A DNA stretch of 64,000 nucleotides from Mycobacterium paraffinicum (lineage in GTDB: Bacteria; Actinomycetota; Actinomycetes; Mycobacteriales; Mycobacteriaceae), in NCBI RefSeq assembly GCF_001907675.1, contig NZ_MPNT01000019.1, positions 47,505 through 111,504 of the forward strand. Reading direction: 5' to 3'. The notes beneath the pieces were generated by a model that saw nothing but the letters and a program-made list of their open reading frames with translations, was not told where the DNA came from and did not search any database. Positions within the stretch are counted from its first letter, which is position 1; every line of letters starts with the position of its first letter. Shown here in pieces: positions 54,228-63,873 of this stretch. Made by a program: the position numbers and the translations under genes.

Positions 54228-55238
54228 TTATGCGCTGTTCTTTTCCGGCGCGGTGGTGAGATGACGGATAAACATCGCCACCTCCTCAACCGCGCGAAGC
54301 GCATCTGGGTTGACGTCGAAACCGAGCTGGAACATGTGCATCGCCTTGTGCCACTGCTGCACCCACACTGGTACGCCGTGAGCCCGCAGCCGGTCGGCCA
54401 GCGTGAGGGTGTCATTGAGCAGCATCTCGTGGGTGCCAACCTGGAGCAAAAATGGGCCAAGGCCATGCAGATCGGCCTCCGACGGCATCACTGGCGCCGC
54501 CCGGGTGCCGTTGACAGTACCGAAGACGTCATAGAGGAACTTCACCGTCATGAACGGAAACATCACGTCGCGATGGTCTTTGAGGGCCCGGTACTTCAGC
54601 CCCATATCCGACGACGTCAGCGGTGACATCAGCGCCTGACCCGCAGGCACCGGCAGCCCGCTGTCGCGGGCGGCCAGTGCGGTACCGGCAGCCACCATGC
54701 CACCGGCCGAATCTCCTGCTAGCACAATGCGATCCGCTGAAAAGCCGAGCGACATAACGTAGCGGTAGGCGTCGAGCCCGTCGGACACGGCATCCTCAAG
54801 GCGGGCCTGCGGGGCCAGCCGGTAACCGACATTGAATACCCGCGCGCCGGTCTCTTGGGAGAGCTTACCGACAAACCGCCGATGCGAATTGAGACCCAAA
54901 GTCACCAGCGCCGAGCCGTGGAAGTAGACGATAACCCGGTCGGACTGGCGGGCCGTCGGGAATACCACCCACTCGGCCGGACACTGTGGCAATGCGACGG
55001 GGGTCACTTGAGTTCCCGCCGGTGGCGGCACCACGCGCAGCGGTTTGTCGATGACGTCAAGGCGTGCACGCTGCAACAGGTGAGGACTGAAACGGTTGAT
55101 GACTATGCCGATGACGGTCAAGGTAGCGAGCACTGGGCGCGCGAAGATAGCCGTCAATAACGCCAGCAGGCGCGACTGCCAGCAGATGGAGCCGAAGTGG
55201 GCGCTCGCGGGCCGATCCCGCCAATCAGACGAATTCAC
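54228..55238 (-). CDS. HSL-family alpha/beta hydrolase (esterase/lipase)
   Basis: This 336-residue hydrolase has a hydrophobic N-terminal segment (LLALLTAIFARPVLATLTVI), probably a membrane anchor. VIVYFHGSALVTLG replaces the usual HGGG. The nucleophile motif GDSAGG is intact, the acid lies in LLQVGTHEMLLND, and the His in WHKAMHMFQ. The modified oxyanion loop (HGSA) is unusual for Lip-type enzymes. The GTG start is at 55238. A small palindrome lies upstream. Confidence 0.9.
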   Translation of the reverse strand: MNSSDWRDRPASAHFGSICWQSRLLALLTAIFARPVLATLTVIGIVINRFSPHLLQRARLDVIDKPLRVVPPPAGTQVTPVALPQCPAEWVVFPTARQSDRVIVYFHGSALVTLGLNSHRRFVGKLSQETGARVFNVGYRLAPQARLEDAVSDGLDAYRYVMSLGFSADRIVLAGDSAGGMVAAGTALAARDSGLPVPAGQALMSPLTSSDMGLKYRALKDHRDVMFPFMTVKFLYDVFGTVNGTRAAPVMPSEADLHGLGPFLLQVGTHEMLLNDTLTLADRLRAHGVPVWVQQWHKAMHMFQLGFDVNPDALRAVEEVAMFIRHLTTAPEKNSA

Positions 55239-55269
55239 AGAGCCAACGGTATCAGGTACCGCATGTATT

Positions 55270-55280
55270 AGATACTATCT
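55270..55280. promoter_or_regulatory. Small palindrome upstream of esterase gene
   Basis: AGATACTATCT is a perfect 11-bp palindrome 32 bases from the esterase GTG, with GGTATC/GGTACC-like flanks nearby. A short plus-strand frame just after it (from an ATG at about 55283) resembles the first residues of TetR proteins and then stops, so an ancestral divergent regulator may have been lost. This is tentative. Confidence 0.3.
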
Positions 55281-55515
55281 GTATGGGGTCCGCTGTAACG
55301 CGCGAAGGAGTGAGGACGGTAGCGGTCTGCACGTTCGACAGACCCCTCGCGATCGGACGGGAGGGGCCCAGATCGCCGACTTCACAATGCTAGCCTCGAG
55401 GTTTCATGTCGTTGGGGGTTGTGACGGCGTGTAATGCACGGAAGCGCCTGTCCTGCAGGGAATTCTTGGGATTGCTGAAGTCTCAAGATCCTCAAGCAGG
55501 AAGGCAACTCCGTAG

Positions 55516-56790
55516 GTGAAGCGTAACGCAGTTGGTGGGCTGGTCGTCGATGATGTCCGCGAGTCGTTGGTGACGTCATCGGGCGCGGCGATGATGAACG
55601 AGACGATCCGGGTTGCGGGCCTGGGGCTTGTCCTATCGAGGGCGCTGGGGCCGTGGCGGCTGGCGCGGGCCCGCCATGATCCGGGCAAGGTGCTGCTTGA
55701 CGTGGCGATCGCGGTCGCGCTCGGTGGTGACTGTTTGGCCGATGTGGCCGCAGTCCGTGCGCAGCGCGACTTGTTCGGAGTCGTGGCCTCCGACCCGACT
55801 GTGTCTCGGTTGTTTGCGGCGTTGGCCGTCGATGACGCCACCACCGATGCTGCGGTCATGGCGCTGCGCTCGGCACACGCTGCAGCCCGTGACCGGGTCT
55901 GGTCACGGCGTCGGCCGCTGGCGGGAACACCGGGAACACGAGAGGGTGGGCAGGTCATCGTCGATATCGATGCCACCCTGGTGGCGGCGCATTCGGATAA
56001 GGAGGGCGCTGAGGCGACCCACAAGATGTCTTATGGGTTCGCCCCGATGTGCGCTTTTGTCGACCATGGCGAGCACGGCACCGGAGAAACTCTGGCGCTG
56101 GACCTACGCCCGGAAAGGCCTCGCCGTTCAATAGTTCTGATCACATCACAGTGCTGGGCGCCGCGCTGGAACAACTGCCCGCCGCCGAGCGGGGCCAGGT
56201 GCTGGTGCGCGCCGATGCCGGCGGGGCGTCTAAAGCATTCCTGCATCACCTCACCGACGCCGGATTGCACTATTCCATCGGGTTTCCCGCTCACGGCCCT
56301 GTCCAGGCCGCGATCGAGACGATTCCCGAGCAGGCTTGGGTGGCTGCGCTCGACAGTGACGGCGCACCTCGTGAGGGTGCGCAGGTCGCCGAGCTCACCA
56401 ACTGGATGCCGACCCCGGTCAAACCCACCCGTTCGCCGGCCAAGTACGGCCCCCAGGAATGGCCACGCGGGATGCGAGTCATCGCCCGCCGTGAACGTCC
56501 TCACCCCGGTGCCCAGCTACGGCTGACCGACCATAACGGCTGGCGAATCACCTGCTTTGCGACCAACACTCGCGGAACCGGCTGGACGCTGCCGACCCTG
56601 GAAGTGCGTCACCGCCAACGCGCCCGCGCCGAAGACCGTATCCGCTGTCTGAAGGACACCGGCCTGCGTAACCTGCCTTTCCACAGCTACCGGGCCAACC
56701 GGATCTGGCTCGAAGTCGTCGCCCTGGCTGGCGACCTGATCGCCTGGACTCAAACCCTGGCCTTCGAGCGTCATCAACCCGCCCGCAGCC
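55516..56790 (+). pseudogene. IS1380-family transposase, frameshifted and truncated
   Basis: Two frames join to a transposase of the IS1380 group: DPTVSRLFAAL and GQVIVDIDATLVAAHSDKEG (first Asp) in the first frame, then, after a one-base loss near 56117 (LDLRP...GKASPFNSSDHI), VRADAGGASKAFLHHL (second Asp) and ARAEDRIRCLKDTGLRNLPF (Glu). The C-terminus is cut at about 56790 by the start of an IS5-family element, and no remainder is found beyond that element. The GTG start is at 55516. Confidence 0.85.
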
Positions 56791-56802
56791 AAGATCGATC
56801 TC

Positions 56803-57139
56803 GTGACACGGACGGGTGTGATTTGTGATGAGTTTTGGGCGGTGGTCGAGCCGTTGATGCCGTCGCATGACGGTAAGCGAGGCAACAGGTTTCGTGATCA
56901 CCGGCTGATCCTGGAAGCGATCGCCTGGCATTTTCGCACAGGATGCCCGTGGCGGGACCTGCCCGCCGAATTCGGGCCGTGGCAAACAGTGTGGAAACGC
57001 CATCACCGGTGGTCGCTGGACGGCACGTACGACGAGATGTTCGCCCGGGTCGCGGCCTCGTTCGGGTTCGACGCCGACGTGCACGCCGACATCGAAAAGC
57101 TGTTATCAGTCGATTCGACCAACGTGCGTGCCCATCAAC
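56803..57139 (+). pseudogene. IS5-family transposase, first part
   Basis: The text MTRTGVICDEFWAVVEPLMP ... RDHRLILEAIAWHFRTGCPW RDLP is the typical N-terminal part of IS5/IS427 OrfA, ending with SVDSTNVRAHQ (first catalytic Asp). The ISL3-family element enters directly after the CCATCAAC sequence at 57132-57139. Confidence 0.85.
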
Positions 57140-58614
57140 GGCTCTTCGTAATTCAGAGTGCATTGACAAGTTGGTGGAGTGCTCCGCTGTGTAGTAGTGA
57201 GCGCCAACGGTAGTGGGTGAGGTTGCGGAATCCGAGGGCGTTGCGGCGCAATGCTTCCAGGCGGCCGTTGATGGCCTCGGTGGGTCCGTTGGAGACGTGG
57301 TGGTCGAAGAAGGCCAGGATGTCGGCGCGGCGGCGCGATAGCGTGCGGCCGAGTTGGGCGATCTCCTCCAATCCGGCGGGTACGCCGCGCCGTATCGACT
57401 CGATCAGCCTGGTCATTGCCTTCTTGCCGTGACGTCGGTTCGGGTCGGCGTAGGCGGCGATGATCTTCTGATAGATCAGCCAGGCGACCTTGACGGCGAG
57501 ATGGTCGTCGCCGTCGAGCACCTCGGTCAGCCGGGTGTATTGGCGTGGGGAGAGCAGCTGCAGGCGGGTTCGGGCGATGCGCCGGATCCCATAGAGCGGG
57601 TCACCGGTGTGTCCGCGCCGACCCAGGGTCTGCTGCTGGATGCGTTGGCGGATCAGGTCGAGCTTGGTCCCGGCCAAAGCCACAACGTGGAAGGGGTCCA
57701 TCACGGTGACCGCGTCCGGGATGACCTCGGTGGCGGCGGTCTTGTAGCCGGCGAACCCGTCCATCGCAATGACCTCCACGGCCCGGGCAAAGTCGGTGGG
57801 TTGGGCGGCCAACCACGTGGCCAGTGCGGTCGCTGAGCGTCCTTCGACCAGGTCGAGCAGGCGTGCCGGGCCGGTCTGGTCGTGGGTAGGCGTGAGGTCG
57901 ATGATCAGCGTGACGAACCCCTCTGTGCCGCGACGCCGAGGCGCCCAGCGATGCTCATCGACACCGATCACCGTCACCCCGGCCAGCCGATCCGGCCCGG
58001 TTGTGGCGATCAGGCCGGCGGTCGCACGCATCGCGATGGAGCTGACAGTATGCCAGGACACCCCGAGTTCGGCGGCGATCGCCGAAATGGTGGTGCGGTC
58101 GATCATCAACCGCCGCAATACATACCGGGCACAGCGCCGCGTCGTCGATGAGCGCGGGGCCGCCAACTTGCCCAGATCCTGGTTGAACACTGCCCGCCCA
58201 CACGCTGGCGTTGTGCAGCGGTAGCGAGGTAGGGCACCCTGCAGCACCAGCGGGTAGCCGGCCACCGGCAGATCCGTCAACGGCCGAGTCACAGTGTCGC
58301 GGTAGCGGCCCTCCCGGCCGCAGTCCGGACACCTGGCGTCACAGGCCACCGGCCTGCAGAAGATCGTCGTCGTCTTCTCGTCGACCGCGGCGTCGGTGAT
58401 CGTCACCCCCAACTCGATGGTGCGCATGATCGTGTCGGCAACAACCGACGGCGGGCAGGCAGTAGCCTCAGGCAAGGGTCACCTCGGTGGTGTTGGTGAA
58501 GCGGCGTGTAGGAACCTGAATCGTCACCCACCGAGGCCCCACCTCAGCTCAACGACACGAACCCCCACCGCGGATATCCGCCAACCACTGCTGCACGCTC
58601 ATTTCCGCAGAGCC
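57140..58614 (-). mobile_element. ISL3-family insertion sequence
   Basis: It is 1475 bp. The left end GGCTCTTCGTAATTC and the right end, read inward, GGCTCTGCGGAAATG form imperfect inverted repeats. The 8-bp direct repeat CCATCAAC at 57132-57139 and 58615-58622 is the target duplication expected of ISL3. The element is complete. Confidence 0.9.
57153..58475 (-). CDS. ISL3-family transposase
   Basis: This 440-residue transposase has an N-terminal zinc-binding region (CDARCPDCG and CTTPACGRAV), HTH (TTISAIAAELGVSWHTVSSI), then DDE segments VTVIGVDEHRW (Asp), AVTVMDPFHVVALA (Asp) and NGPTEAINGRLEALRR (Glu). The length is normal and the frame intact, consistent with a recently inserted, possibly active copy. 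Confidence 0.95.
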   Translation of the reverse strand: MPEATACPPSVVADTIMRTIELGVTITDAAVDEKTTTIFCRPVACDARCPDCGREGRYRDTVTRPLTDLPVAGYPLVLQGALPRYRCTTPACGRAVFNQDLGKLAAPRSSTTRRCARYVLRRLMIDRTTISAIAAELGVSWHTVSSIAMRATAGLIATTGPDRLAGVTVIGVDEHRWAPRRRGTEGFVTLIIDLTPTHDQTGPARLLDLVEGRSATALATWLAAQPTDFARAVEVIAMDGFAGYKTAATEVIPDAVTVMDPFHVVALAGTKLDLIRQRIQQQTLGRRGHTGDPLYGIRRIARTRLQLLSPRQYTRLTEVLDGDDHLAVKVAWLIYQKIIAAYADPNRRHGKKAMTRLIESIRRGVPAGLEEIAQLGRTLSRRRADILAFFDHHVSNGPTEAINGRLEALRRNALGFRNLTHYRWRSLLHSGALHQLVNAL

Positions 58615-59222
58615 CCATCAACACTCGGCGGGCGCCCGTTCGGACACGTTGTGCACAGGGGGCACTGTCGAATTCGAATTACAAGAAATCTGCCGATGAG
58701 CCCGACGATCATGCGATCGGGCGTTCCCGCGGCGGGCTGACCACCAAGATCCACGCGCTGACTGATCCTCGCGAAGCTCCCGTGGCGGTCCGGCTCACCG
58801 CCGGCCAAGCCGGCGACAACCCGCAATTGATGGCGCTGCTCGATGATTACGCCGCGACATGCAGGGATTCAGACCAGTCCGCTGACGATTTCCGGTTGCT
58901 CGCCGACAAGGCGTATTCGCATCCGAGCACCCGTACCCAATTGCGTTCCCGCAGAATCAAGCACACGATTCCCGAACGTCGAGATCAGATCGACCGCCGC
59001 AAGGCCAAGGGATCCGCCGGCGGCCGCCCACCGGCGTTCGACGCCGAGATCTACGCGCTGCGCAACACCGTCGAACGTGGCTTCAATCGGCTCAAGCAGT
59101 GGCGCGGCATCGCGACCCGCTACGACAAGTACGCCCTAACATACCTCGGCGGTGTACTGCTGGCCTGCGCCGTGATCCATTCGATGGCTTTATCTGCGGT
59201 GGAGCTTGCCTGTCTCAAGTAG
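58615..59222 (+). pseudogene. IS5-family transposase, second part
   Basis: After the second CCATCAAC copy, the text HSAGARSDTLCTGG leads into SADEPDDHAIGRSRGGLTTK, with a frame change near 58675-58685 that may be the normal programmed shift of IS427-type elements. It then continues KIHALTDPREAPVAVRLTAG, LADKAYSHPSTR (second Asp) and RNTVERGFNRLKQWRGIATR (Glu). It ends at 59222. Confidence 0.85.
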
Positions 59223-59272
59223 CAGATCCTCATCTGCGTTGATACACCGGGCGTTCGGTCGTCGCTATCTTG

Positions 59273-60415
59273 TCAAAGCGACCTCGAAATAATCTCTTTC
59301 ATTATTTCGTTAGACCCCGCGTAGATTTTCTGTACTCGCTGATCAACCCAGAGACGCGAAATCGGATATTCCGTCATGTATCCGTACCCGCCGTGCAGCT
59401 GCAGGCAGTCGTCGAGGACTTTCATCGCCCGTTCCGTCGTCCACCATTTGGCCATCGCGACAGTTTGCACGTCGAGCTGGCCCTGGAGGTGTAGGCAGAT
59501 GCAGTGGTCGAGGAATACTCGCGCAATCCTTGTTTCAGTGGCCGCTTCGGCCAGGGTGAACTTGGTGTTCTGGAACCCGAAGATCGTTCGTCCGAAGGCC
59601 TCTCGTTCGCGCGTGTATTTGACCGTCTGCTGCAAGGCCAATTCCATGGCGGCAACCGCTCCGACCGCAACGATTAGTCGCTCCTGCGGCAGTTGCGTCA
59701 TCAGCTGGATGAAACCTTGCCCCTCGGTGTCGCCTAGCAGATGCGTCTTGGGGACGCGCACGCCGTCGAAAAACAATTCAGATGTGTCCTGACCGCGCTG
59801 ACCTATTTTGCTGAGGACTCGTCCTCTCCGGAACCCGGGGCGATCGGCTTCCACGACAATCAGCGAAATACCGTTGGCACCTTGAGTATGGTCGGTCTTG
59901 GCCACGACGACAATGAGATCGGCTTGCTGACCATTGGTGATGAACGTCTTCGAGCCGGTGATGACGTACTCGTCCCCATCGAGGACGGCGCGCGTCTTCA
60001 CGCTTTGAAGATCAGATCCGGTTCCGGCCTCCGTCATCGCAATGGCACCGATCAATTCGCCCGACGCCATCTTGGGCAGCCACTGCCTTTTCAGGTCTTC
60101 CCGGGCGTAGTGCAGGATGTAGTGTGCGACGATGCCGCTGTGCAGGCCGGCGCCCCACGAACTGTCCCCGATTCGAGCTTGCTCTTCGAGCAGAACTGCC
60201 TCGTGTGCGAATGTCCCGCCGCCGCCGCCGTATTCGACCGGCATCGACATGCACAGCAGGCCCAGCTCGCCTGCTCGTTCCCACACCGCCCGGTCGACAT
60301 GGTGTTGCTCGGCGAAGCGCTCTGAGTGGGGTGCAATCTCAGTGGCAACGAACTTTGCGGCGAGATCACGAAGCGCTTCCAATTCCGGGTTGAGCCAGGG
60401 TGAGGCGGCTGTCAT
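59273..60415 (-). CDS. Acyl-CoA dehydrogenase
   Basis: This 380-residue FAD enzyme introduces the alpha-beta double bond in fatty or steroid-side-chain acyl-CoA. The motifs are AMTEAGTGSDLQSVKTRA, GSKTFITNG, and near the C-terminus LQLHGGYGYMTEYPISRLWVD. The catalytic base appears to be Glu258 (PQERL..AMELAL), the position used in long-chain/isovaleryl types, because the usual C-terminal Glu (YEGT) is Ala here (YAGSNEI). It lies downstream of the transglutaminase-like and P450 genes. Confidence 0.92.
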   Translation of the reverse strand: MTAASPWLNPELEALRDLAAKFVATEIAPHSERFAEQHHVDRAVWERAGELGLLCMSMPVEYGGGGGTFAHEAVLLEEQARIGDSSWGAGLHSGIVAHYILHYAREDLKRQWLPKMASGELIGAIAMTEAGTGSDLQSVKTRAVLDGDEYVITGSKTFITNGQQADLIVVVAKTDHTQGANGISLIVVEADRPGFRRGRVLSKIGQRGQDTSELFFDGVRVPKTHLLGDTEGQGFIQLMTQLPQERLIVAVGAVAAMELALQQTVKYTREREAFGRTIFGFQNTKFTLAEAATETRIARVFLDHCICLHLQGQLDVQTVAMAKWWTTERAMKVLDDCLQLHGGYGYMTEYPISRLWVDQRVQKIYAGSNEIMKEIISRSL

Positions 60416-60491
60416 AGGGAGGCGTCCTTTCGGTTAGCTGCCGTGAGATATCCCGCATTAGTGCTTTGCACAAGCATAATCTTTCAAACTG

Positions 60492-61148
60492 TTAATTGGT
60501 GAACGAGTCTGATATGGGCGGAGGTTCGTAGATGAGTTCGCTGTAGTTGTCGCGCAGCGCGTCGATGATTTCCGTGAGGGGAAGGTCGTCGAAAACGCCA
60601 CGGTCATGGAGGTATTCCATGTGTTGGGAGCCGTCGCCTGTGTGAGCGTGCAACATGGCGTCTCGCTGACCGTCGAATTCGATAGGAGGGACCCCGAAGC
60701 GCGCGCATAACTCGCGGTTGAACGCCGGCGTGGCCTTGACCCACCGGCCATTCAGCAGCATTTGACTGTAGCCGTGGTAGACGAAAACGTCCGAGCCACC
60801 CATCCGTTCACGGAGACTCGGGGTCTGCAGATGGTTGCGGACGTCGGCGAAACCCAACCGCGCCGGAATCCCCGCGGCGCGACACGCAGCCGTCAAGAGC
60901 ACCGCCTTGGGGACACAGTAGGCGCGCTCGGCGACGGCGACCGCGCTGGCTCGGTACTGGCACGGGTCGTCGGAGACGGAATACGGGTCGTACCAGATCG
61001 AATCACGGACAGCGGTGAAGATGCGGCACGCCTTATCGACGGAATCAATGGCGTTACGCGTCGCCGATTCGGTGAACTGCTGCACGGCATCGTGTTTCCA
61101 GTCGAGGAATTCGGTGGGTGCAAGGAACCGCGCGAACTCTAACTTCAT
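60492..61148 (-). CDS. Transglutaminase-like protein, catalytic Asp not conserved
   Basis: This 218-residue protein has the papain-like fold of transglutaminase-like proteins: Cys78 in RAYCVPKAVLL and His125 in VYHGYSQMLLNGRWVK. The third member is replaced by Thr140 (KATPAFN instead of ALDPTFD), so a classical triad is missing. The ATG at 61148 overlaps the end of the P450 gene by 4 bases, indicating an operon. It may be a thioester- or peptide-handling partner; the role is not known. Confidence 0.8.
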   Translation of the reverse strand: MKLEFARFLAPTEFLDWKHDAVQQFTESATRNAIDSVDKACRIFTAVRDSIWYDPYSVSDDPCQYRASAVAVAERAYCVPKAVLLTAACRAAGIPARLGFADVRNHLQTPSLRERMGGSDVFVYHGYSQMLLNGRWVKATPAFNRELCARFGVPPIEFDGQRDAMLHAHTGDGSQHMEYLHDRGVFDDLPLTEIIDALRDNYSELIYEPPPISDSFTN

Positions 61149-62542
61149 CGGTGGTGGAGCCTGATCGGTAACCCGTCGACCGGGATCGGCAGCGATGTGT
61201 TGTCCCAACGGATGCGGTAATCGGTGTCGAGGCCGAAGGTGAACGTGCGCAGCATCTGGTGCAGGATCGCTTTCACCTCGAGGGTGCCGAAATGCATACC
61301 GATGCATTTGTGCGCGCCACCCCCGAACGGCAGCCACGCGAAGCGATGGGCTTGGTCTTCGCGGCGTGGGACGTCGAAACGTAAGGGGTCGAAGCGATCC
61401 GGGTTATGCCAGACTTCGCGGACGAAATGGTTGACGGCGGGAGTGATCGCCACAAGCGTGTCGGAGGGGATGTAGTGGCCGTCTATTGCGGTGTCTTCCA
61501 CTGTTTTGCGCATCACTAGCGGAACCGGCGCCACGAGTCTCATGGATTCCTTGATCACCAGATCGAGGGACCTGAGCCCTTCCAAATCATCGATCTCCGG
61601 TGACCGGTCGCCGAGAACATCGCTTTCGGCGCGAACCCGATCCTGCCATTCTGGATGCTTTGCCAGGTAATAAGTTACCGCGGTGGTGGTGATCGTCGAT
61701 GTGTCGTGAGCGGCCATCATCAGAAAAATCATGTGGTTGATGACATCGGAGTCACTGAAACGTTGCCCGTCTTCGGTGCTGGCATGGCACAGCGCCGAGA
61801 ACAGGTCATTGCTGTCGCCGGCCCGGGCGGCCGGCAAGTGCCGGGCGAAGTACTCCTCAAGCACCCGTCGGCCGCGGACCCCGGCGCGATAGCGGGTACC
61901 GGGAAGCGGCGCGCGGACGAGCGAACTGGCCGCGCGTACCGTAGCGACGAACGCCTGGTTAATGGCGTCGCTGCTGTCTTTGCCTCGGCCACCCATGAAC
62001 ACATCGGTGGCGATGTCGAGGGTCAGGTTTTTCAACAGCGGGTACATGCGGACGGACGGGCCGGTCGGCCACGTGGGCAGGGTTGCGCGGACGCAAGGGG
62101 TCACTTGGGTGACGTAGCCGGCCAGTCGCGGCCGCGTGAAGGCCTCCTGCATGATGCGCCGGTGCATGAGGTGTTCGTCAAAGCTCATCAGCATCAATCC
62201 GCGGTGGAAGAACGCGTCGATGAGAAAGGCCCAGCCGTCTTGCGAGAACGCCTTTGCGTTGGTGGTGAGCGCCTCTTGGGTAGCTTGGGGGCCCGCGATG
62301 ACCGCCATTTTGGTACCGAACGCTCCCATCCACGAGACAGAACCGAACCGTTCGTAGCGCTCTCTGCCCAGGTCGGACCCAAACCGGATGTAGTCGAGGG
62401 TGTGCCCGACCAAGGGGAGCCCGGCATCACCGAGAACCGGTCGCAATCCGCTTCCGGCCGGGGGCGCGGCTAGTTCACGCACTGGCCACCGCCGACTCCA
62501 CCGGCGAAGTCCGTCGTCCACCCGTTGCGGCGCGGGAATCAA
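61145..62542 (-). CDS. Cytochrome P450
   Basis: This is a 465-residue monooxygenase. Its motifs are the I-helix AAHDTSTITT (acid-alcohol pair), ExxR in ESMRL (about residue 332), and the haem-binding FGGGAHKCIGMHFG (Cys near residue 410). No membrane anchor is seen. The longest frame starts with TTG 62542; GTG 62521 is an alternative. With the acyl-CoA dehydrogenase it suggests oxidation of a lipid or sterol substrate. The family resembles mycobacterial CYP136-like enzymes, but I cannot assign a number. Confidence 0.92.
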   Translation of the reverse strand: MIPAPQRVDDGLRRWSRRWPVRELAAPPAGSGLRPVLGDAGLPLVGHTLDYIRFGSDLGRERYERFGSVSWMGAFGTKMAVIAGPQATQEALTTNAKAFSQDGWAFLIDAFFHRGLMLMSFDEHLMHRRIMQEAFTRPRLAGYVTQVTPCVRATLPTWPTGPSVRMYPLLKNLTLDIATDVFMGGRGKDSSDAINQAFVATVRAASSLVRAPLPGTRYRAGVRGRRVLEEYFARHLPAARAGDSNDLFSALCHASTEDGQRFSDSDVINHMIFLMMAAHDTSTITTTAVTYYLAKHPEWQDRVRAESDVLGDRSPEIDDLEGLRSLDLVIKESMRLVAPVPLVMRKTVEDTAIDGHYIPSDTLVAITPAVNHFVREVWHNPDRFDPLRFDVPRREDQAHRFAWLPFGGGAHKCIGMHFGTLEVKAILHQMLRTFTFGLDTDYRIRWDNTSLPIPVDGLPIRLHHR

Positions 62543-62698
62543 GATGACCGAAGATAACCGTTCCCGGGCTTTATGGCTTTATCGACGGGCGCGTGTAGCG
62601 GGTTAACCATTGTCGCTCCCCGGCCTGTGGTCGTCGTTGGCGGCCTGCTCGCGATGAGGAACCGACCAGCTGTTTACATTACGCCCAATAATGTCAAA

Positions 62699-62726
62699 AT
62701 TAATACATGCATATCTGACTTGTCAA
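62699..62726 (-). promoter_or_regulatory. Putative promoter of the P450 operon
   Basis: On the minus strand, TTGACA (62726-62721) is followed, 15 bases later, by TATTAAT (62705-62699). The AT-rich patch lies about 160 bases upstream of the P450 start. The 62543-62795 region otherwise shows no gene. Confidence 0.4.
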
Positions 62727-62795
62727 CGGGCTCCCAGTGGCGCGCAAAGGCGGTCGCCGCGCAGCTAGCCGCTGCGCCCGCGTTCAGCTCCGGCG

Positions 62796-63837
62796 TCAAG
62801 GAAACTTGCGTTCAGCGCTGTCGGCGAGAAACGCCCCGCTGAGGCGCAAAGCGTGACGCGCCTCGGGCAAGAGTCGAAACAGGGCTTGAAACACGTGAAT
62901 TTGACCGCGAAACACCTGAAGTTGCACGGACGACCCCGCGGCGAGCATGCGCTCGGCGAGTCGTCGGGAATCGTCGAGCAGCATTTCTCTCCCGCCCACC
63001 TGGATCAATGTCGGCGGCATGCCGGTGAGGTCGGTGGCGAGCACGTTGACGCGGGGGTCGTGCGGATCGGCGTCGCCCACGTAGAGACTCAGCGCCCGCG
63101 ACGCGGATCGGGCGGATGCGAAAGGATCGCGGCGCCAGATTTCGCGAGCCGTCGCCAGCTGACACGTCAGATCGATGACGGGGGACATCAGTAGCATGCG
63201 GTCAGGCAACGGCAGGCGATGTGCGAGTGCACCCAACGAGGTCGCGACCGCCAGTTGGCCGCCCGCCGAATCGCCTGTGTCGGCGGCAAGTGAATACTGA
63301 CCAGTGCGCGGCCGACTCCTGATCAGTTTTCGATTGCCGTTGACAGCCTGCGATCGCTACCGTGCGGGCTGATGTCGATTCTTCAGAGCCCGCCAACCAC
63401 CGGTAGGCCCTCAGTGCGTCGTCAGCAGCCGCCGGATACGGGTAACGCGGAGCCAATCGATAGCGGACCGCGAAGACCGGGCGCAGCGACGCGGCAGACA
63501 GTTCGCCCAGCAGACCGCGATGGGTTTTGGGAGAGCACATCGAAAATGCGCCGCCGTGAATGTAAAGGATCGGTGGCCCGTCCGGGTTGACGTTCGGTGC
63601 GACGACCCAATCTCCCCTCACTCGATCGCCGGCGAAGACGGTGTCGACCAGCCTTACGCGCAGTCCTGGGCGTGGGCGGGACGCGATGAGCGCCGCCCGA
63701 AGCACCCGATCCATCACAGCAAGCCCGTACTGGTTGGACGGTAGTGCTTGCGTCAATGGGCGAAGGACCCCGCGTGCGGATGTTGCGATGAGGTAGCTTG
63801 TCAGGCTCGGATCCCAATCCGAGGAAACGGATATCAC
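62796..63837 (-). pseudogene. HSL-family lipase disrupted by a MITE
   Basis: The 5' part (from GTG 63837) reads ISVSSDWDPSLTSYLIATSA, with the HGGAFSMCS oxyanion motif, and ends RTVAIAG; the 3' part resumes GDSAGGQLAVATSLGALAHR and runs to the catalytic acid and His segments (LIQVGGREMLLDDS, GQIHVFQALF). Removal of the 68-bp insert plus one CAGGC copy restores VAIAGDSAGG, so the insertion cuts the nucleophile elbow. N-terminal residues before 63837 come from the IS21-family end. Confidence 0.9.
63278..63345. mobile_element. 68-bp MITE with 5-bp target duplication
   Basis: The ends are TGTCGGCGGCAAGTGAATAC (left) and, read inward from the right, TGTCAACGGCAATCGAAAAC; over 27 bp the arms match at 21 positions. 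GCCTG is repeated at 63273-63277 and 63346-63350. It has no coding capacity. Confidence 0.9.
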
Positions 63838-63873
63838 GATAAGCCAGCCAGCTTTTCGTTGGTGCGGCCCCCT

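Larger units (their letters stand above)
56795..59240 (+). mobile_element. IS5-family (IS427-group-like) element split by ISL3-family element
   Basis: The two pieces of the transposase frame the ISL3-family element at 57140-58614. The ends of the IS5-family element cannot be fixed exactly, because no clean inverted repeat was found near 56790 or 59240. Its left end directly truncates the IS1380 gene. Confidence 0.6.
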
